A stretch of DNA of 64,000 nucleotides from Calothrix sp. NIES-2098 (GCA_002368175.1 AP018172.1:2478001-2542000); one strand, 5' to 3'. Positions 26,301-35,265 are shown, counted from the stretch's first letter. Notes: generated by a model from the sequence alone, not told the origin. Translations and numbers: made by a program.

Positions 26301-29179
26301 GCATATCCCGGTGCAGAAAGGGGAGCATTGCCATATCGCAGCGAGAGATTAACTTCTTCACAAGCTAGTAGAGGAAACAAATAGGGAGCCGCCTGGTGAA
26401 CTGAAGGAACCAGATTCGCCAGCATTCGTAGAGCAGCTAATGCCTGAGCATCCGTCATACTGGGTAAATTCAGTAAATCTTCAATTTTTCTATCGCCTAG
26501 GGTGGAGAGTGTGGTTTCCACTTGCTGCTGAATCTCTGAAGGCGTGGCAGATTCGGGAATGGTTATCCCCAGTTGTTGCAGCACTGCACGCCCTAGGGCA
26601 ATGGCTTGCAGTTGTTGCCCTTGCACCTGATAAGCCTGAAGTTTGACTTCATAGACCTTCATTTTGTCGAGTAAACTGGTTGTCCGTTGCAGAACGGTTT
26701 GAATCCAGGTTTCCATAGATTCAAATTCACCGTTAAGTAGGGCGGCTTCGGCTGCTTCTTCGTGTAAATGGCGAGTCAACTCGCTAGAGGTTTGCCAACC
26801 CTTAGCTGCTAGCAGTCGAATTCCAGTTTGAAAGTAGTGAATAGCTGCACTGTAGGCGGTAGCGTCCTTTGCTTTACGTCCGGCTTTGAGATTTAATTGC
26901 GCTAACCGTTGCTGTTCTATTGACTCGGTAATCAACGGAATACCGCAATTTAACTGACTGACGATTTCAAACAGTTGCTTTTCTTGTTCGGCGATGGAGA
27001 GATTTGCTAGCAGCAGATTGCCGATGTGATAGTGGTTGACTTGTTTATGTTCCTGGGGAATTAGAGAATAGGCTGCTTGCTGGATGCGATCGTGCAGAAA
27101 GCGATAGGGTACTGCCAAGGTTTGCAGGCTGTTGGCATCTCCTGTTTCATCTTGAAAAAACTTGTAGGTTTCATTCAAAGGCACAATGAAGCGTTCTTGC
27201 AAGGCTTTCCATAATGCGCTAGCGATCGCGGCTTCTGATTGCTTGGCCACAATGGCCAGGGTTTGCAGATCGAACTGCGCCCCAATACAAGCAGCTAGCT
27301 TTAACACATCTTGAGTTGCTGGGGGCAATTTTTGCAACTGCTGCGCCATGAACTCGACTACATCATCTGTTAAACTTTGGGCTTTGATTTGGCTGATGTC
27401 ACATTGCCAACCTCCTCGCCGTTCCCCATACTGAGGCGGAATGAATTGGATAAATCCATCTTCATACAATGCTTTCAGGAACTGGGTAGTAAAAAAAGGA
27501 TTACCCTGAGTTTTCTGATATACCAGGTCAGTTAACGGTTGTGCCAAAGGGCGATCGCAATTCAAGCTATCTGCGATTAGTTGATTGATATCGTCGTGAC
27601 TTAGGGGTTGTAGCGTAATAGTGTTAACCCTGGCTCCCGTTTGCTGCAATTCCTGAATAATTAATATCAAGGGATGCACAGGTGACACTTCGTTATCTCG
27701 ATAGGCACCGAGAATCAGCAAATGACCAACCTCATGTATTAGCAGTTGGATCAGTTGAAATGAAGCTGAATCTGCCCATTGCAAGTCATCGAGGAAAATT
27801 ACCAGGGGATGTTCTGGGGCTGTAAAAACATGAATAAATTTCTGAAACAGCAGTTTGAAGCGATTTTGGGCAGCGTTCCCCGATAGCTTTGGTACAGCAG
27901 GCTGTTTACCAATAATTTGTTCCAGTTCGGGAATGACTTCAACGATCGCCTGTCCGTTGTCTCCCAAGGCTTCGAGAATCTTGGTTTTCCAGACAGCAAG
28001 CTGGGCATCACTCTCTGTCAAAAGTTGCCCGATTAAGTCTCCAAATGCCTGGACGAAAGCTGAGAAAGGAATATGACGCTGAAGTTGGTCGTATTTCCCT
28101 TTGATGAAGTAACCTCGTTGGCGCACAATGGGTTTGTGTACTTCATTCACCACAGCGGTTTTGCCAATTCCTGAGAATCCGGCAACTAGCATGAGTTCGG
28201 TGCTGCCCATGCTTACACGGTTGAAAGCGTTGAGCAATTCCTCTACTTCTGCTTCTCGACTATATAAGCGCTCGGAAACTAGGAAGCGCTCGCCCAAATC
28301 TTGCTGCCCAAGTGAAAATGCCTCGATCGTGCCAGTTTCCTCAAGCTGAGTCAGGCACAGTTCCAGATCGTGCTTCAATCCCAAAGCGCTCTGATAACGA
28401 TCTTCGGCATTTTTCGCCATCAACTTGCCAACAATCGCTGACAGCACCGGCGGAATGTCTGGGTTAAGTTGGTGAACTGGAGGCGGTTGCTTGGCGATAT
28501 GGCAATACACTAAGTTCATCGGGTCTTCTGATGGAAAGGGGATCTGCCCAGTCAGAAGTTCAAAGAAGGTGACTCCCAAGGCATAGAAATCGCTGCGATA
28601 GTCAATACCTCGGTTCATGCGTCCGGTTTGCTCGGGAGCCAGATATGCCAAAGTGCCTTCGAGTTTTTGGGGATTTTTGACCTCTGGCGTTTCTTTAGGC
28701 AACACAGAAGCAATGCTGAAGTCAATCAGTTTAACTTGTTTGGTTTGGGGATGAATCAGGATATTGCTTGGTTTAATATCTTTGTGGACGATTTGGTGGT
28801 GGTACAGTTCTTGCAGAATGTCGGTTAGTTGTAGAGCGATCGCCAAAAAAGTAGAAATATCTAGCGGTTGTTGCTGGACAAATTGCGCCAAAGAAACTCC
28901 ACCAAAGTCTTCCATGACGATAACGTAGCTATTACCAGAGATTTCCAGGCTGTAGGATTGGATAATGCCAGGCAGGTTGAGGTTTTTTGTAATGGTGAAC
29001 TGATTGCGAAACTGGATCGATTCGCTAAATCCTGGTGTGGGGTTTCGCAAAAACTTGAGAACAACTGGTTGCTGGTTAGATTCTCGCGTTGCTTGGTAAA
29101 CCAGAGTTCTGGAACCAGCATAAATCTGCTTGGTAATTTGATAGCCCAGCAACTCTGGATATAATTTTATAGATTGCAT
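23360..29179 (-). CDS. Giant Ser/Thr-His hybrid sensor kinase (HstK-like)
   Basis: 1939 residues. Domains in order: Ser/Thr kinase (about 8-265) with the catalytic HKDIKPSN near residue 132 and the metal-binding DFS of LIDFSIASV; an AAA-type ATPase with Walker A GFSGIGKT near 333 and Walker B-like VIFLDDLQWAD; a long helical TPR-like region (about 620-1320); GAF (about 1345-1505); PAS (about 1513-1635); coiled coil; histidine kinase with the phospho-His in MVAGVAHEINNPVNF near 1683; and an ATPase domain with DNGPGMDE and GKGTGLGLS. This matches the two-kinase proteins of heterocystous cyanobacteria. Signal and target are unknown; no response regulator is adjacent. Confidence 0.92.
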   Translation of the reverse strand: MQSIKLYPELLGYQITKQIYAGSRTLVYQATRESNQQPVVLKFLRNPTPGFSESIQFRNQFTITKNLNLPGIIQSYSLEISGNSYVIVMEDFGGVSLAQFVQQQPLDISTFLAIALQLTDILQELYHHQIVHKDIKPSNILIHPQTKQVKLIDFSIASVLPKETPEVKNPQKLEGTLAYLAPEQTGRMNRGIDYRSDFYALGVTFFELLTGQIPFPSEDPMNLVYCHIAKQPPPVHQLNPDIPPVLSAIVGKLMAKNAEDRYQSALGLKHDLELCLTQLEETGTIEAFSLGQQDLGERFLVSERLYSREAEVEELLNAFNRVSMGSTELMLVAGFSGIGKTAVVNEVHKPIVRQRGYFIKGKYDQLQRHIPFSAFVQAFGDLIGQLLTESDAQLAVWKTKILEALGDNGQAIVEVIPELEQIIGKQPAVPKLSGNAAQNRFKLLFQKFIHVFTAPEHPLVIFLDDLQWADSASFQLIQLLIHEVGHLLILGAYRDNEVSPVHPLILIIQELQQTGARVNTITLQPLSHDDINQLIADSLNCDRPLAQPLTDLVYQKTQGNPFFTTQFLKALYEDGFIQFIPPQYGERRGGWQCDISQIKAQSLTDDVVEFMAQQLQKLPPATQDVLKLAACIGAQFDLQTLAIVAKQSEAAIASALWKALQERFIVPLNETYKFFQDETGDANSLQTLAVPYRFLHDRIQQAAYSLIPQEHKQVNHYHIGNLLLANLSIAEQEKQLFEIVSQLNCGIPLITESIEQQRLAQLNLKAGRKAKDATAYSAAIHYFQTGIRLLAAKGWQTSSELTRHLHEEAAEAALLNGEFESMETWIQTVLQRTTSLLDKMKVYEVKLQAYQVQGQQLQAIALGRAVLQQLGITIPESATPSEIQQQVETTLSTLGDRKIEDLLNLPSMTDAQALAALRMLANLVPSVHQAAPYLFPLLACEEVNLSLRYGNAPLSAPGYADFGIVVSTAFNRPEIGYQFGQLALKLLDLLPAQSIQSMTSFKVAAFIQWQQEPVKQAIALLQNSYIAGLETGDSIHGPISMVFKLLYTYLSGGEILEELCEKIRVYGSDFAAVSSFVGWSKIIGQTIINLTEIQTQPELLVGEFCDEEILLNTLLNSNDELAIHLFFLNKLTLSYWFHDLPAALENADRGAQYLKGGAGMFSVPVFYYYDALARLAACSSNSNSQQQQLLLQADASNTKLKTWAKFAPMNFLHKSDLVEAERQRVLGNKTEAIESYDRAIAGAKQQGYLQDEALANELAAKFYLAWGKEKVAAGYLQEAYYCYTHWGAKAKIHDLEQHYFHLIQPILQPQPLTCNLFETLASFTSFKTTHIASTISGITDALDFITALKATQILSSKIQLKELIHSLTQIILENSGAETCVLILPQEENWQIQAIATMRTTATAPDVLLLTEALEGSSKVPCKLIQYVKHTLEPAIVGDGKTNLKIEDDYILQHQPQSLLCSPIVNQGNLVGILYLEHRSTKSVFTDRCLLILNFLFTQAATALENAKLYAALQSNEARFQKLANNIPGLIYQIRISPDGSSSMPYVSSGCQSLYEVSAADLMSGKCSLRDFEYPEDRAELMQAVIESAQNLTPFQHEWRIITATGKLKWVKAASQPELWEDGQMVWDGMLIDISDRKHTETQLQQKKQEVEQTLKELKQAQLQIIQSEKMSSLGQMVAGVAHEINNPVNFIHGNLCHIAEYTENLLKLIALYQQHYPQPVPEIQDEIAAMDLAFMIEDLTKVLQSMHVGTNRIREIVLSLRNFSRLDESEIKYVDIHTGIDSTLTILQNRLKAKPGHCGIQVVKEYGNLPAIECYAGQLNQVFMNILSNAIDALEEQDKQRSPEEIAANPSIISIRTEVTTTNQVKIYIADNGPGMDELIHQRLFDPFFTTKPVGKGTGLGLSISYQIITKQHGGSLECISSPGKGTEFAIAIPLKQK

Positions 29180-29495
29180 ATAAATTGATTTATTAGTAAA
29201 ATATTATACTTTAGTATAAAAATATTATAAGTAGCAATTCTGAGGAAAATCTGAAGAATTATATTTTCAAAAATTTATTTCTATAAGCATGATGTGAGTT
29301 AAAAATACCCAAGCTATAGCAAGAGTTTCAAGCTGTGGATTGAGGAAGATGTTGAGCGATTTTGAGGTATTTATCCCTTGCCAAACTCTAACTCACATTA
29401 GGCGTTATATACCAGGAGGGATGGACAAAATTTACTCATTTTTAAAATTGTTACTAATGGTAAGAGTTCTTTGAATTTTGAGAGCGAAGTTTTAT
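29180..29495. other. Divergent promoter region
   Basis: 316 bp between the giant kinase (leftward) and the carotenoid oxygenase (rightward). AT-rich, with TTTTAGTATAAAAATATTATAAG-like A/T tracts near 29205-29230. CTCACATTAGGCGTTATATACCAGGAGGGATGG near 29390-29422 includes a purine-rich AGGAGGG, but no gene follows it in frame. No RNA gene seen. Confidence 0.4.
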
Positions 29496-30929
29496 ATGCA
29501 TATACTTGAGAAAAAGCCTACAAAAAGAGCTTGGTCTGGAGCGATCGCTCAACCTGCAACCGAATTTCCACCTACGGAATTACCAATTCTTTATGGCAAC
29601 ATCCCTGAAGGCTTACGTGGCACCCTTTACCGCAATGGCCCCGCACGACTAGAACGTGGTGGAATACACGTAGGACACTGGTTTGATGGCGATGGGGCAA
29701 TTCTAGCTGTGAATTTTACCGATACAGGAGCAACTGGAGTTTATCGCTACGTGCAAACAGCCGGTTATCAAGAAGAAGCAGCCGCAGGTAAACTGCTTTA
29801 CGGTAACTATGGCATGAAAGCATCAGGGCCAATTTGGAATCAATGGCGCAGACCCGTCAAGCACGTAGCTAATACCTCAGTATTGGCATTACCAGATAAA
29901 CTTTTAGCACTCTGGGAAGGCGATAATCCCTATGCCCTCGACCTTGAAAGCTTAGAAACTAGAGGTTTAGATAATTTAGGTGGTTTGGATAAGGGATTAC
30001 CCTATTCTGCGCATCCCAAAGTCGATTACCAAACTCAAGAGATTTTTAACTTTGGCATTAGTCCAGCACCAAATGCCACGCTCAATGTTTACAAGAGCGA
30101 CTTTACAGGCAAAATTCTGCAAAAAGCAAAGTTTACATTAGAAGGCCTTCCCGCAATTCATGATTTCGTGCTAGCGGGACAGTATCTGGTATTTTTTGCT
30201 CCAGCTGTGCGGGCAAATATTTGGCCTCTCCTTTTGGGAACTAGCACATATAGCGATTCTCTCAAATGGCATCCAGAAGTAGGTACTCAAATTTTGGTAA
30301 TTGACCGTGACAATTTATCTTTAGTCAGTCGTGGAGAAACCGAACCTTGGTTTCAATGGCATTTTGCTAACGGTTATGTCGATGCTAGCGGCGTAGTAAT
30401 TGTAGATATCGCCCGTTATCGAGATTTTCAGACCAACCAATATCTCAAAGAAGTAGCCACAGGAGAAACTCACACCCCAGCTAAAAGTACTCTAACGCGA
30501 GTTCATCTACATCCCGACACAGGTAAAGTTACAGCAATTCAAGAACTAATAGATAGACATTGTGAATTTCCTAGCGTACCACAGCAAAATGTCGGACAAG
30601 CCTCGCGCTATACATATATGTCTTCATTCCGCCCAGAATCGGATATAGCCCAAGAAATATTAAACACGATCGCGCGTTTCGATAGCCAAACTGAAACCTT
30701 TACCGAGGCAGATTTAGGCGAAAATCGCTATTGCTCAGAACCTATTCACGTTCATGATGCACAAAATCAAGCGCAAAGTTGGCTGCTAACCCTTGTCTAT
30801 GACGGCAATTCTCATAGTAGCGAAGTTTGGGTATTTGATAGCGATCGCCTGGATGAAACACCGATTTGCAAACTAGGATTACCTAGCGTCATTCCCCCAG
30901 GTTTTCACGGTACTTGGAAACCTGCTTAA
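29496..30929 (+). CDS. Apocarotenoid/carotenoid cleavage oxygenase
   Basis: 477 residues from ATG 29496; an upstream in-frame TTG is unlikely. It is a seven-bladed beta-propeller, non-haem iron enzyme of the RPE65/CCD family. The four iron-binding His are visible at about 173 (SAHPKVD), 222 (IHDF), 289 (WHFANG) and 471 (GFHGTW), with spacing close to that of Synechocystis ACO. N-terminal block: IPEGLRGTLYRNGPARLERGG and HWFDGDGAI. It should cleave apo-carotenals (for example to retinal). It ends at a strong bidirectional terminator. Confidence 0.93.
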   Translation: MHILEKKPTKRAWSGAIAQPATEFPPTELPILYGNIPEGLRGTLYRNGPARLERGGIHVGHWFDGDGAILAVNFTDTGATGVYRYVQTAGYQEEAAAGKLLYGNYGMKASGPIWNQWRRPVKHVANTSVLALPDKLLALWEGDNPYALDLESLETRGLDNLGGLDKGLPYSAHPKVDYQTQEIFNFGISPAPNATLNVYKSDFTGKILQKAKFTLEGLPAIHDFVLAGQYLVFFAPAVRANIWPLLLGTSTYSDSLKWHPEVGTQILVIDRDNLSLVSRGETEPWFQWHFANGYVDASGVVIVDIARYRDFQTNQYLKEVATGETHTPAKSTLTRVHLHPDTGKVTAIQELIDRHCEFPSVPQQNVGQASRYTYMSSFRPESDIAQEILNTIARFDSQTETFTEADLGENRYCSEPIHVHDAQNQAQSWLLTLVYDGNSHSSEVWVFDSDRLDETPICKLGLPSVIPPGFHGTWKPA

Positions 30930-30944
30930 TTTTACAAGTTTGCA

Positions 30945-30977
30945 AGATGCCCGATTTCTTCAATAAATCGGGCATCT
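30945..30977. terminator. Bidirectional terminator between convergent genes
   Basis: A perfect 13-bp inverted repeat: AGATGCCCGATTT (30945-30957) and AAATCGGGCATCT (30965-30977) with a 7-nt loop. It lies 15 bp after the carotenoid oxygenase stop and 5 bp before the stop codon of the convergent RNA ligase gene, so it can serve both. Confidence 0.85.
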
Positions 30978-30981
30978 GAAT

Positions 30982-32058
30982 TTATTGTAAGTAATCATTA
31001 ATTAACTGTTGCGATACTTTATTTAATTGCTCAATCATATTTTGGCGATCGGCATCTTCTAAAGCAATAAAAATACTTTCATACTCTTCTTTAAAACTTT
31101 CTAATACATCACTAACTAGTAATTCGATTAATTGCTGTTGCTGTTTTCTTTTATTTGTAACTCTCCCGAATTTGGAAATCACATTATTCAATCTATTAGG
31201 CGTTACCAAAGATAGCATTTCCTGGCTTAACTCCTCTTCTATACTCATTTCTTGAGTAATTATTGGCTGTTGTTGCACAGTCCATTTTCGCGCCTGATGA
31301 AATCTGCTATCTTCTGCAAATTCTGGAATTTTCTTCTTAATGATGGGACGGATTTTTTCTTTACCTTTCTCTATATAAATAGAATGAAGTGGTTTAATTA
31401 CAACTCCCTCAGCCTTATTCATACAAGGTAACTTTGGTAAACCTAAAATTGCGGGAATTGTAGACTCAAACTCAATGTTATATGCCATCGCATCATGATA
31501 TTTACCGATAAATAATGGCGTTGCTGCCATCATTCCCACGTGCTGACAGAGTTTGAGTAGTATTTCATAATCTAAATAATATCTTGTTGCTGTAGTTTCA
31601 CTATACCAACCAACAATATCAAAAGCACAATATTCTATTTTAGGTGAATAATAAACACCAGTTTGTACAGCTTGAACCTGACTCACAGCAGGTACATCTG
31701 GATGGGGATACTCTCCGCCAAATAATTCCCCATAAACATATATTTTCTGGAAAAGAGTTATAGCTTTTAAAATTTGATAAATCTCTTTTACCTGGCGCGA
31801 TAATTTATCTTTTAAAGATTGATAACTAAAAAAATCTTCTTCTCGCTGTAAAAATTCCTTCCGTTTAGCAAAGCGTACCTCGTAACCATCGGTAGTTATA
31901 CCAAAATTAGCACCATGAATTTTTTCCGTTACCACCCAATCTGTTTTGTTCAAAAGGCGATAATCGGATTCTGTCAAAGCCCATTTATTGGGATTCTCCG
32001 GAATTTTTTCATAGCTGAGGTACTTCCACTCGGTGACGTTGCTATCTACTGCGTCCAT
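30982..32058 (-). CDS. T4 Rnl2-type RNA ligase
   Basis: 358 residues from ATG 32058; a longer frame adds 40 hydrophobic, unconserved residues and is probably not translated. Nucleotidyltransferase motifs: motif I EKIHGANFGI with the AMP-accepting Lys46, motif III-like YVYGELFGG (about 108-116), motif IV KAEGVVIKP and motif V IRPIIKKK. The KxHGxN form of motif I is typical of the Rnl2 group (T4 Rnl2, trypanosome editing ligases) that seal nicked double-stranded RNA. The C-terminal 100 residues are helical. It stands alone, with no polynucleotide kinase or Hen1 neighbour. Confidence 0.85.
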   Translation of the reverse strand: MDAVDSNVTEWKYLSYEKIPENPNKWALTESDYRLLNKTDWVVTEKIHGANFGITTDGYEVRFAKRKEFLQREEDFFSYQSLKDKLSRQVKEIYQILKAITLFQKIYVYGELFGGEYPHPDVPAVSQVQAVQTGVYYSPKIEYCAFDIVGWYSETTATRYYLDYEILLKLCQHVGMMAATPLFIGKYHDAMAYNIEFESTIPAILGLPKLPCMNKAEGVVIKPLHSIYIEKGKEKIRPIIKKKIPEFAEDSRFHQARKWTVQQQPIITQEMSIEEELSQEMLSLVTPNRLNNVISKFGRVTNKRKQQQQLIELLVSDVLESFKEEYESIFIALEDADRQNMIEQLNKVSQQLINDYLQ

Positions 32059-32266
32059 AAATAGCAAAAATATCCTTGTAATTATTTTTGTAATACTTAT
32101 TGTAATACAAAAACAGGAGGATGTTGTTAGCGATCGCTTAGACAAAAAACTTCTTGCTAATTTAGCATTTTCCTGCAACTTTCATGAATAAAAGACGCGT
32201 TAAGGCAAGCCTAACGCATCCTTATTTCTACAAGTCAGTTGTGGCTGACTAAGCTAGTAATTTATG

Positions 32267-33307
32267 TTATGAGGATGGCAGTCCTACTGCTTTAAAAGCT
32301 GACCGGACTATCTGAGTTGAACCTACAGGTACTTGTCCACTCTTGATTAACAAGCGAGTAGAGTCCACAATCACAGTAACTGCATCATTGAAATTAGCAG
32401 TCGCCCAGAGTTTTTGCAAAGCTGTATACCAAATTAACGTTGCTTTATCTGTGCCAATTTCTATTGCCGTTAGGTAGAATGCCTTATTGGGAATGCCACT
32501 GTTAATATGCACTCCCTGATTATCTTCTTCTCCTTGAAAATAATCTTTCATGTGACCAGGCTGAATGTCTTTACCTAACAAGGAATTATCATAAGCCGTT
32601 CCTGGTTCTTTCATGGAACGCAGAGCTTCACCATACAATTCTGGCCCCATAATCTCATCACCGATGAGCCAGTCTGCTTCACCAGCAGTCTGCTTGAGGG
32701 CAAACTGAGTAATAGCAGTACCAAACACATCAGAAAAATGTTCGTTTAACGCTCCAGACTGACTGTAGTATTCTAGACTAGCAGTGTGCTGAGTCACACC
32801 ATGAGCTAGCTCGTGAGCAATTACATCTAGTGATTTAGCAAAACTGGAAAAAATTTGACCATCTCCATCCCCAAAGGTCATTTCGTCGCCATCCCAGAAG
32901 GCGTTCATGTAAAGTTCTCCGAAATGAACATTGAGAATTAAGTCCATTCCTAAATTATCAATGGAGTTTCGCCCTAGCAGACTTTTAAAATAGTCACGAA
33001 CTAAACCGGAGTATTCATAAACTTTGGTGACATCTTCATCAACCGTAACAGGAGCGCCCTCGCTACGCACTAACTGAACTCGTTGCTCCTCCTTATGTTG
33101 AGAATCGTAGACTTCACGAGCAGATGTCCCAGTAGATTCAGCTTTTTTCCGCTTTTTTTCAGTTTTAGCAGCTCTTTTTTGACGTAGCTCCCTGCTTTTT
33201 AAAAGACTCTCTCGTGCAGGTTCTACTCCTGCTTTTGCTAAATTTTCGGTAACAAAGGGAGGAACAAAGCAGCAAAAACATTTGGAGTTGCAGATATGGA
33301 TTCTCAT
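32267..33307 (-). CDS. M4 metalloprotease, protealysin-like
   Basis: 346 residues. Zinc site HELAH (His165-Glu166-His169) and the downstream GALNEHFSD with Glu189 place it in the thermolysin (M4) family. The short N-terminal propeptide contains FVPPFVTENLAKAG, like the protealysin-type precursor, and there is no signal peptide, so the enzyme is likely cytoplasmic or exported in a non-classical way. A Cys-rich start (CNSKCFCC) is odd and may bind metal or lipid. The linker around residues 35-60 is Lys/Arg-rich. No emfourin-like inhibitor gene, the usual protealysin partner, is adjacent. Confidence 0.9.
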   Translation of the reverse strand: MRIHICNSKCFCCFVPPFVTENLAKAGVEPARESLLKSRELRQKRAAKTEKKRKKAESTGTSAREVYDSQHKEEQRVQLVRSEGAPVTVDEDVTKVYEYSGLVRDYFKSLLGRNSIDNLGMDLILNVHFGELYMNAFWDGDEMTFGDGDGQIFSSFAKSLDVIAHELAHGVTQHTASLEYYSQSGALNEHFSDVFGTAITQFALKQTAGEADWLIGDEIMGPELYGEALRSMKEPGTAYDNSLLGKDIQPGHMKDYFQGEEDNQGVHINSGIPNKAFYLTAIEIGTDKATLIWYTALQKLWATANFNDAVTVIVDSTRLLIKSGQVPVGSTQIVRSAFKAVGLPSS

Positions 33308-33678
33308 GCTCTTCTCCTATTTCACGAGTTAATTTCGGATTTTGAGCGAATATTTTGTTAGCAGCTTTTAAAAGCTACTATTTTAGAGACTAACAGCAGT
33401 TTTACTGAGAAAAACAATATCGTTGTATTAAATTAACATTTCCTTTAATCATTGAAAAATAAACACCTTTCTCCTCAGCTTTCTTAACTGTGCTTCACGT
33501 AGCACTTTTGTTTAGGTCAATTACTAAGGTGTCTGATGTCTGGGACAGGAGCATTATCAGTTGGTAAAGCTTCTAGAAACAGAAAAGCGATCGCTTCCTG
33601 CTGTCGGTGGACTTTTCTATACTTTAATAGAATAGATGTAAAGCCTATATAATTTAAGCTGATTAAGCATAATTTCCC
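33308..33678. other. Divergent intergenic region
   Basis: 371 bp between the M4 protease gene and miaB. It contains the perfect palindrome AGCTTTTAAAAGCT (33363-33376) and one GCGATCGC near 33583. Probable promoters for both neighbours. No RNA gene or clear terminator seen. Confidence 0.45.
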
Positions 33679-35043
33679 ATGACCACTTCTAAACGCCGCT
33701 ATCACATCACTACTTTTGGTTGCCAAATGAATAAAGCCGACTCAGAGCGCATGGCTGGCATTTTAGAAGACATGGGCTTTGAGTTTTCTGAAGATCCCAA
33801 TTATGCAGATGTTATTCTCTACAATACCTGCACGATTCGGGATAATGCCGAGCAAAAAGTCTATTCTTACCTGGGTAGACAGGCGAAGCGCAAACACGAG
33901 CAGCCCGATTTAACATTAATTGTTGCTGGATGCGTTGCTCAACAGGAAGGCGAGAGTTTATTACGCCGCGTCCCCGAATTAGATTTGGTGATGGGGCCGC
34001 AACACGCCAACCGTCTCAAAGATTTGCTGGAATCGGTATTTGAAGGCAATCAAGTTGTAGCCACCGAGCCAGTTTACATTATGGAAGATATCACCCAGCC
34101 GCGACGGGATAGCAAAGTTACGGCTTGGGTGAATGTGATTTATGGCTGCAACGAACGCTGCACTTATTGCGTAGTCCCGAATGTGCGTGGTGTAGAACAA
34201 TCCCGCACGCCAGAAGCGATTCGCGCCGAAATCGAAGAACTTGGAAGACAAGGTTATAAGGAAATTACCCTACTCGGTCAAAATATTGACGCTTATGGTC
34301 GTGACTTACCAGGAGTGACACCAGAAGGACGACATCTGCATACGTTCACAGATTTACTCTATTACGTGCATGATGTGCCAGGAGTTGAAAGATTCCGCTT
34401 TGCTACTAGCCATCCCCGTTATTTTACTGAGCGTTTAATTAAAGCTTGTGCCGAATTACCCAAGGTTTGCGAACACTTCCACATCCCCTTCCAATCTGGG
34501 GATAACGAAGTCTTGAAGGCAATGTCACGGGGTTATACCCATGAGAAGTACCGTCGAATAATTGATACAATTCGCCGTTATATGCCAGATGCATCGATTA
34601 GTGCCGATGCGATCGTCGGTTTTCCTGGGGAAACAGAAGCACAGTTTGAAAATACCTTGAAGCTAGTAGAAGATATTGGCTTCGATCAGTTGAATACAGC
34701 CGCCTATTCGCCACGTCCCGGAACACCCGCGGCTTTGTGGGAAAATCAATTGAGTGAAGAAGTAAAAAGCGATCGCCTACAAAGATTAAATCATTTAGTA
34801 GCGATTAAAGCCGCAGAGCGATCGCAACGTTACTTTGGCCGCATTGAGGAAGTTTTAGTAGAAGACCAAAACCCCAAAGATCCAACTCAAGTAATGGGAC
34901 GCACGGGTGGTAATCGTCTAACTTTCTTTACTGGCGATATCAAGGAACTTAAAGGGCAATTGGTGAAGGTCAAAATCACCGAAGTTCGCGCTTTTAGCTT
35001 GACTGGCGAACCCATCGAAGTCCGAGAACCAATACCTGTTTAA
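33679..35043 (+). CDS. miaB: tRNA-2-methylthio-N6-dimethylallyladenosine synthase
   Basis: 454 residues. N-terminal UPF0004 domain with three Cys for an auxiliary [4Fe-4S] cluster (TFGCQMNKADSERM, YNTCTIRDNAEQK, VAGCVAQQEG); radical-SAM motif CNERCTYCVVP near residue 157; HIPFQSGDNEVLKAMSRGYT; and a TRAM domain at the C terminus (about 385-450). It adds a methylthio group to A37 of tRNAs that read UNN codons. A 49-bp part of its 3' coding region is repeated right after its stop codon (see 35046-35094). Confidence 0.96.
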   Translation: MTTSKRRYHITTFGCQMNKADSERMAGILEDMGFEFSEDPNYADVILYNTCTIRDNAEQKVYSYLGRQAKRKHEQPDLTLIVAGCVAQQEGESLLRRVPELDLVMGPQHANRLKDLLESVFEGNQVVATEPVYIMEDITQPRRDSKVTAWVNVIYGCNERCTYCVVPNVRGVEQSRTPEAIRAEIEELGRQGYKEITLLGQNIDAYGRDLPGVTPEGRHLHTFTDLLYYVHDVPGVERFRFATSHPRYFTERLIKACAELPKVCEHFHIPFQSGDNEVLKAMSRGYTHEKYRRIIDTIRRYMPDASISADAIVGFPGETEAQFENTLKLVEDIGFDQLNTAAYSPRPGTPAALWENQLSEEVKSDRLQRLNHLVAIKAAERSQRYFGRIEEVLVEDQNPKDPTQVMGRTGGNRLTFFTGDIKELKGQLVKVKITEVRAFSLTGEPIEVREPIPV

Positions 35044-35045
35044 TT

Positions 35046-35094
35046 GTAAAATGCGATCGCCTGCAAAGATAAAATCATTTAGTAGTCATTAAAG
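35046..35094 (+). repeat. Local duplication of a 49-bp miaB coding segment
   Basis: This stretch matches 34762-34810, inside miaB, at 44 of 49 positions without gaps. The source encodes VKSDRLQRLNHLVAIKA; the copy, in the same frame, reads VKCDRLQR, then a stop, then NHLVVIK. It begins 2 bp after the miaB stop codon and runs into the first copy of the 85-bp repeat. The direction of copying is inferred from the intact gene being the source. Confidence 0.8.
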
Positions 35095-35172
35095 TAGGCG
35101 ATCGCATTCCAAATACTCTGAAATACTACACTCGAACAATATATATTGATATTTTTTATGAAATTAGTGATT
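35088..35172. repeat. Imperfect direct repeat, copy 1
   Basis: 85 bp; pairs with 36114-36196 in the same orientation. The best-kept part is AATATATATTGATATTTTTTAT followed by AAATT. Together the copies bracket about 940 bp holding the macro-domain gene and the antitoxin gene. No transposase is present, so this could be a miniature element family or a segmental duplication. Confidence 0.7.
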
Positions 35173-35265
35173 GTAGCTAAACCTCGATAACAAAATATTC
35201 AGAGGCTTGCTGCGACGTAACCCAAATATTGATATTGTCAGAGTTCAAGAGGTTGGTTTAATAGC

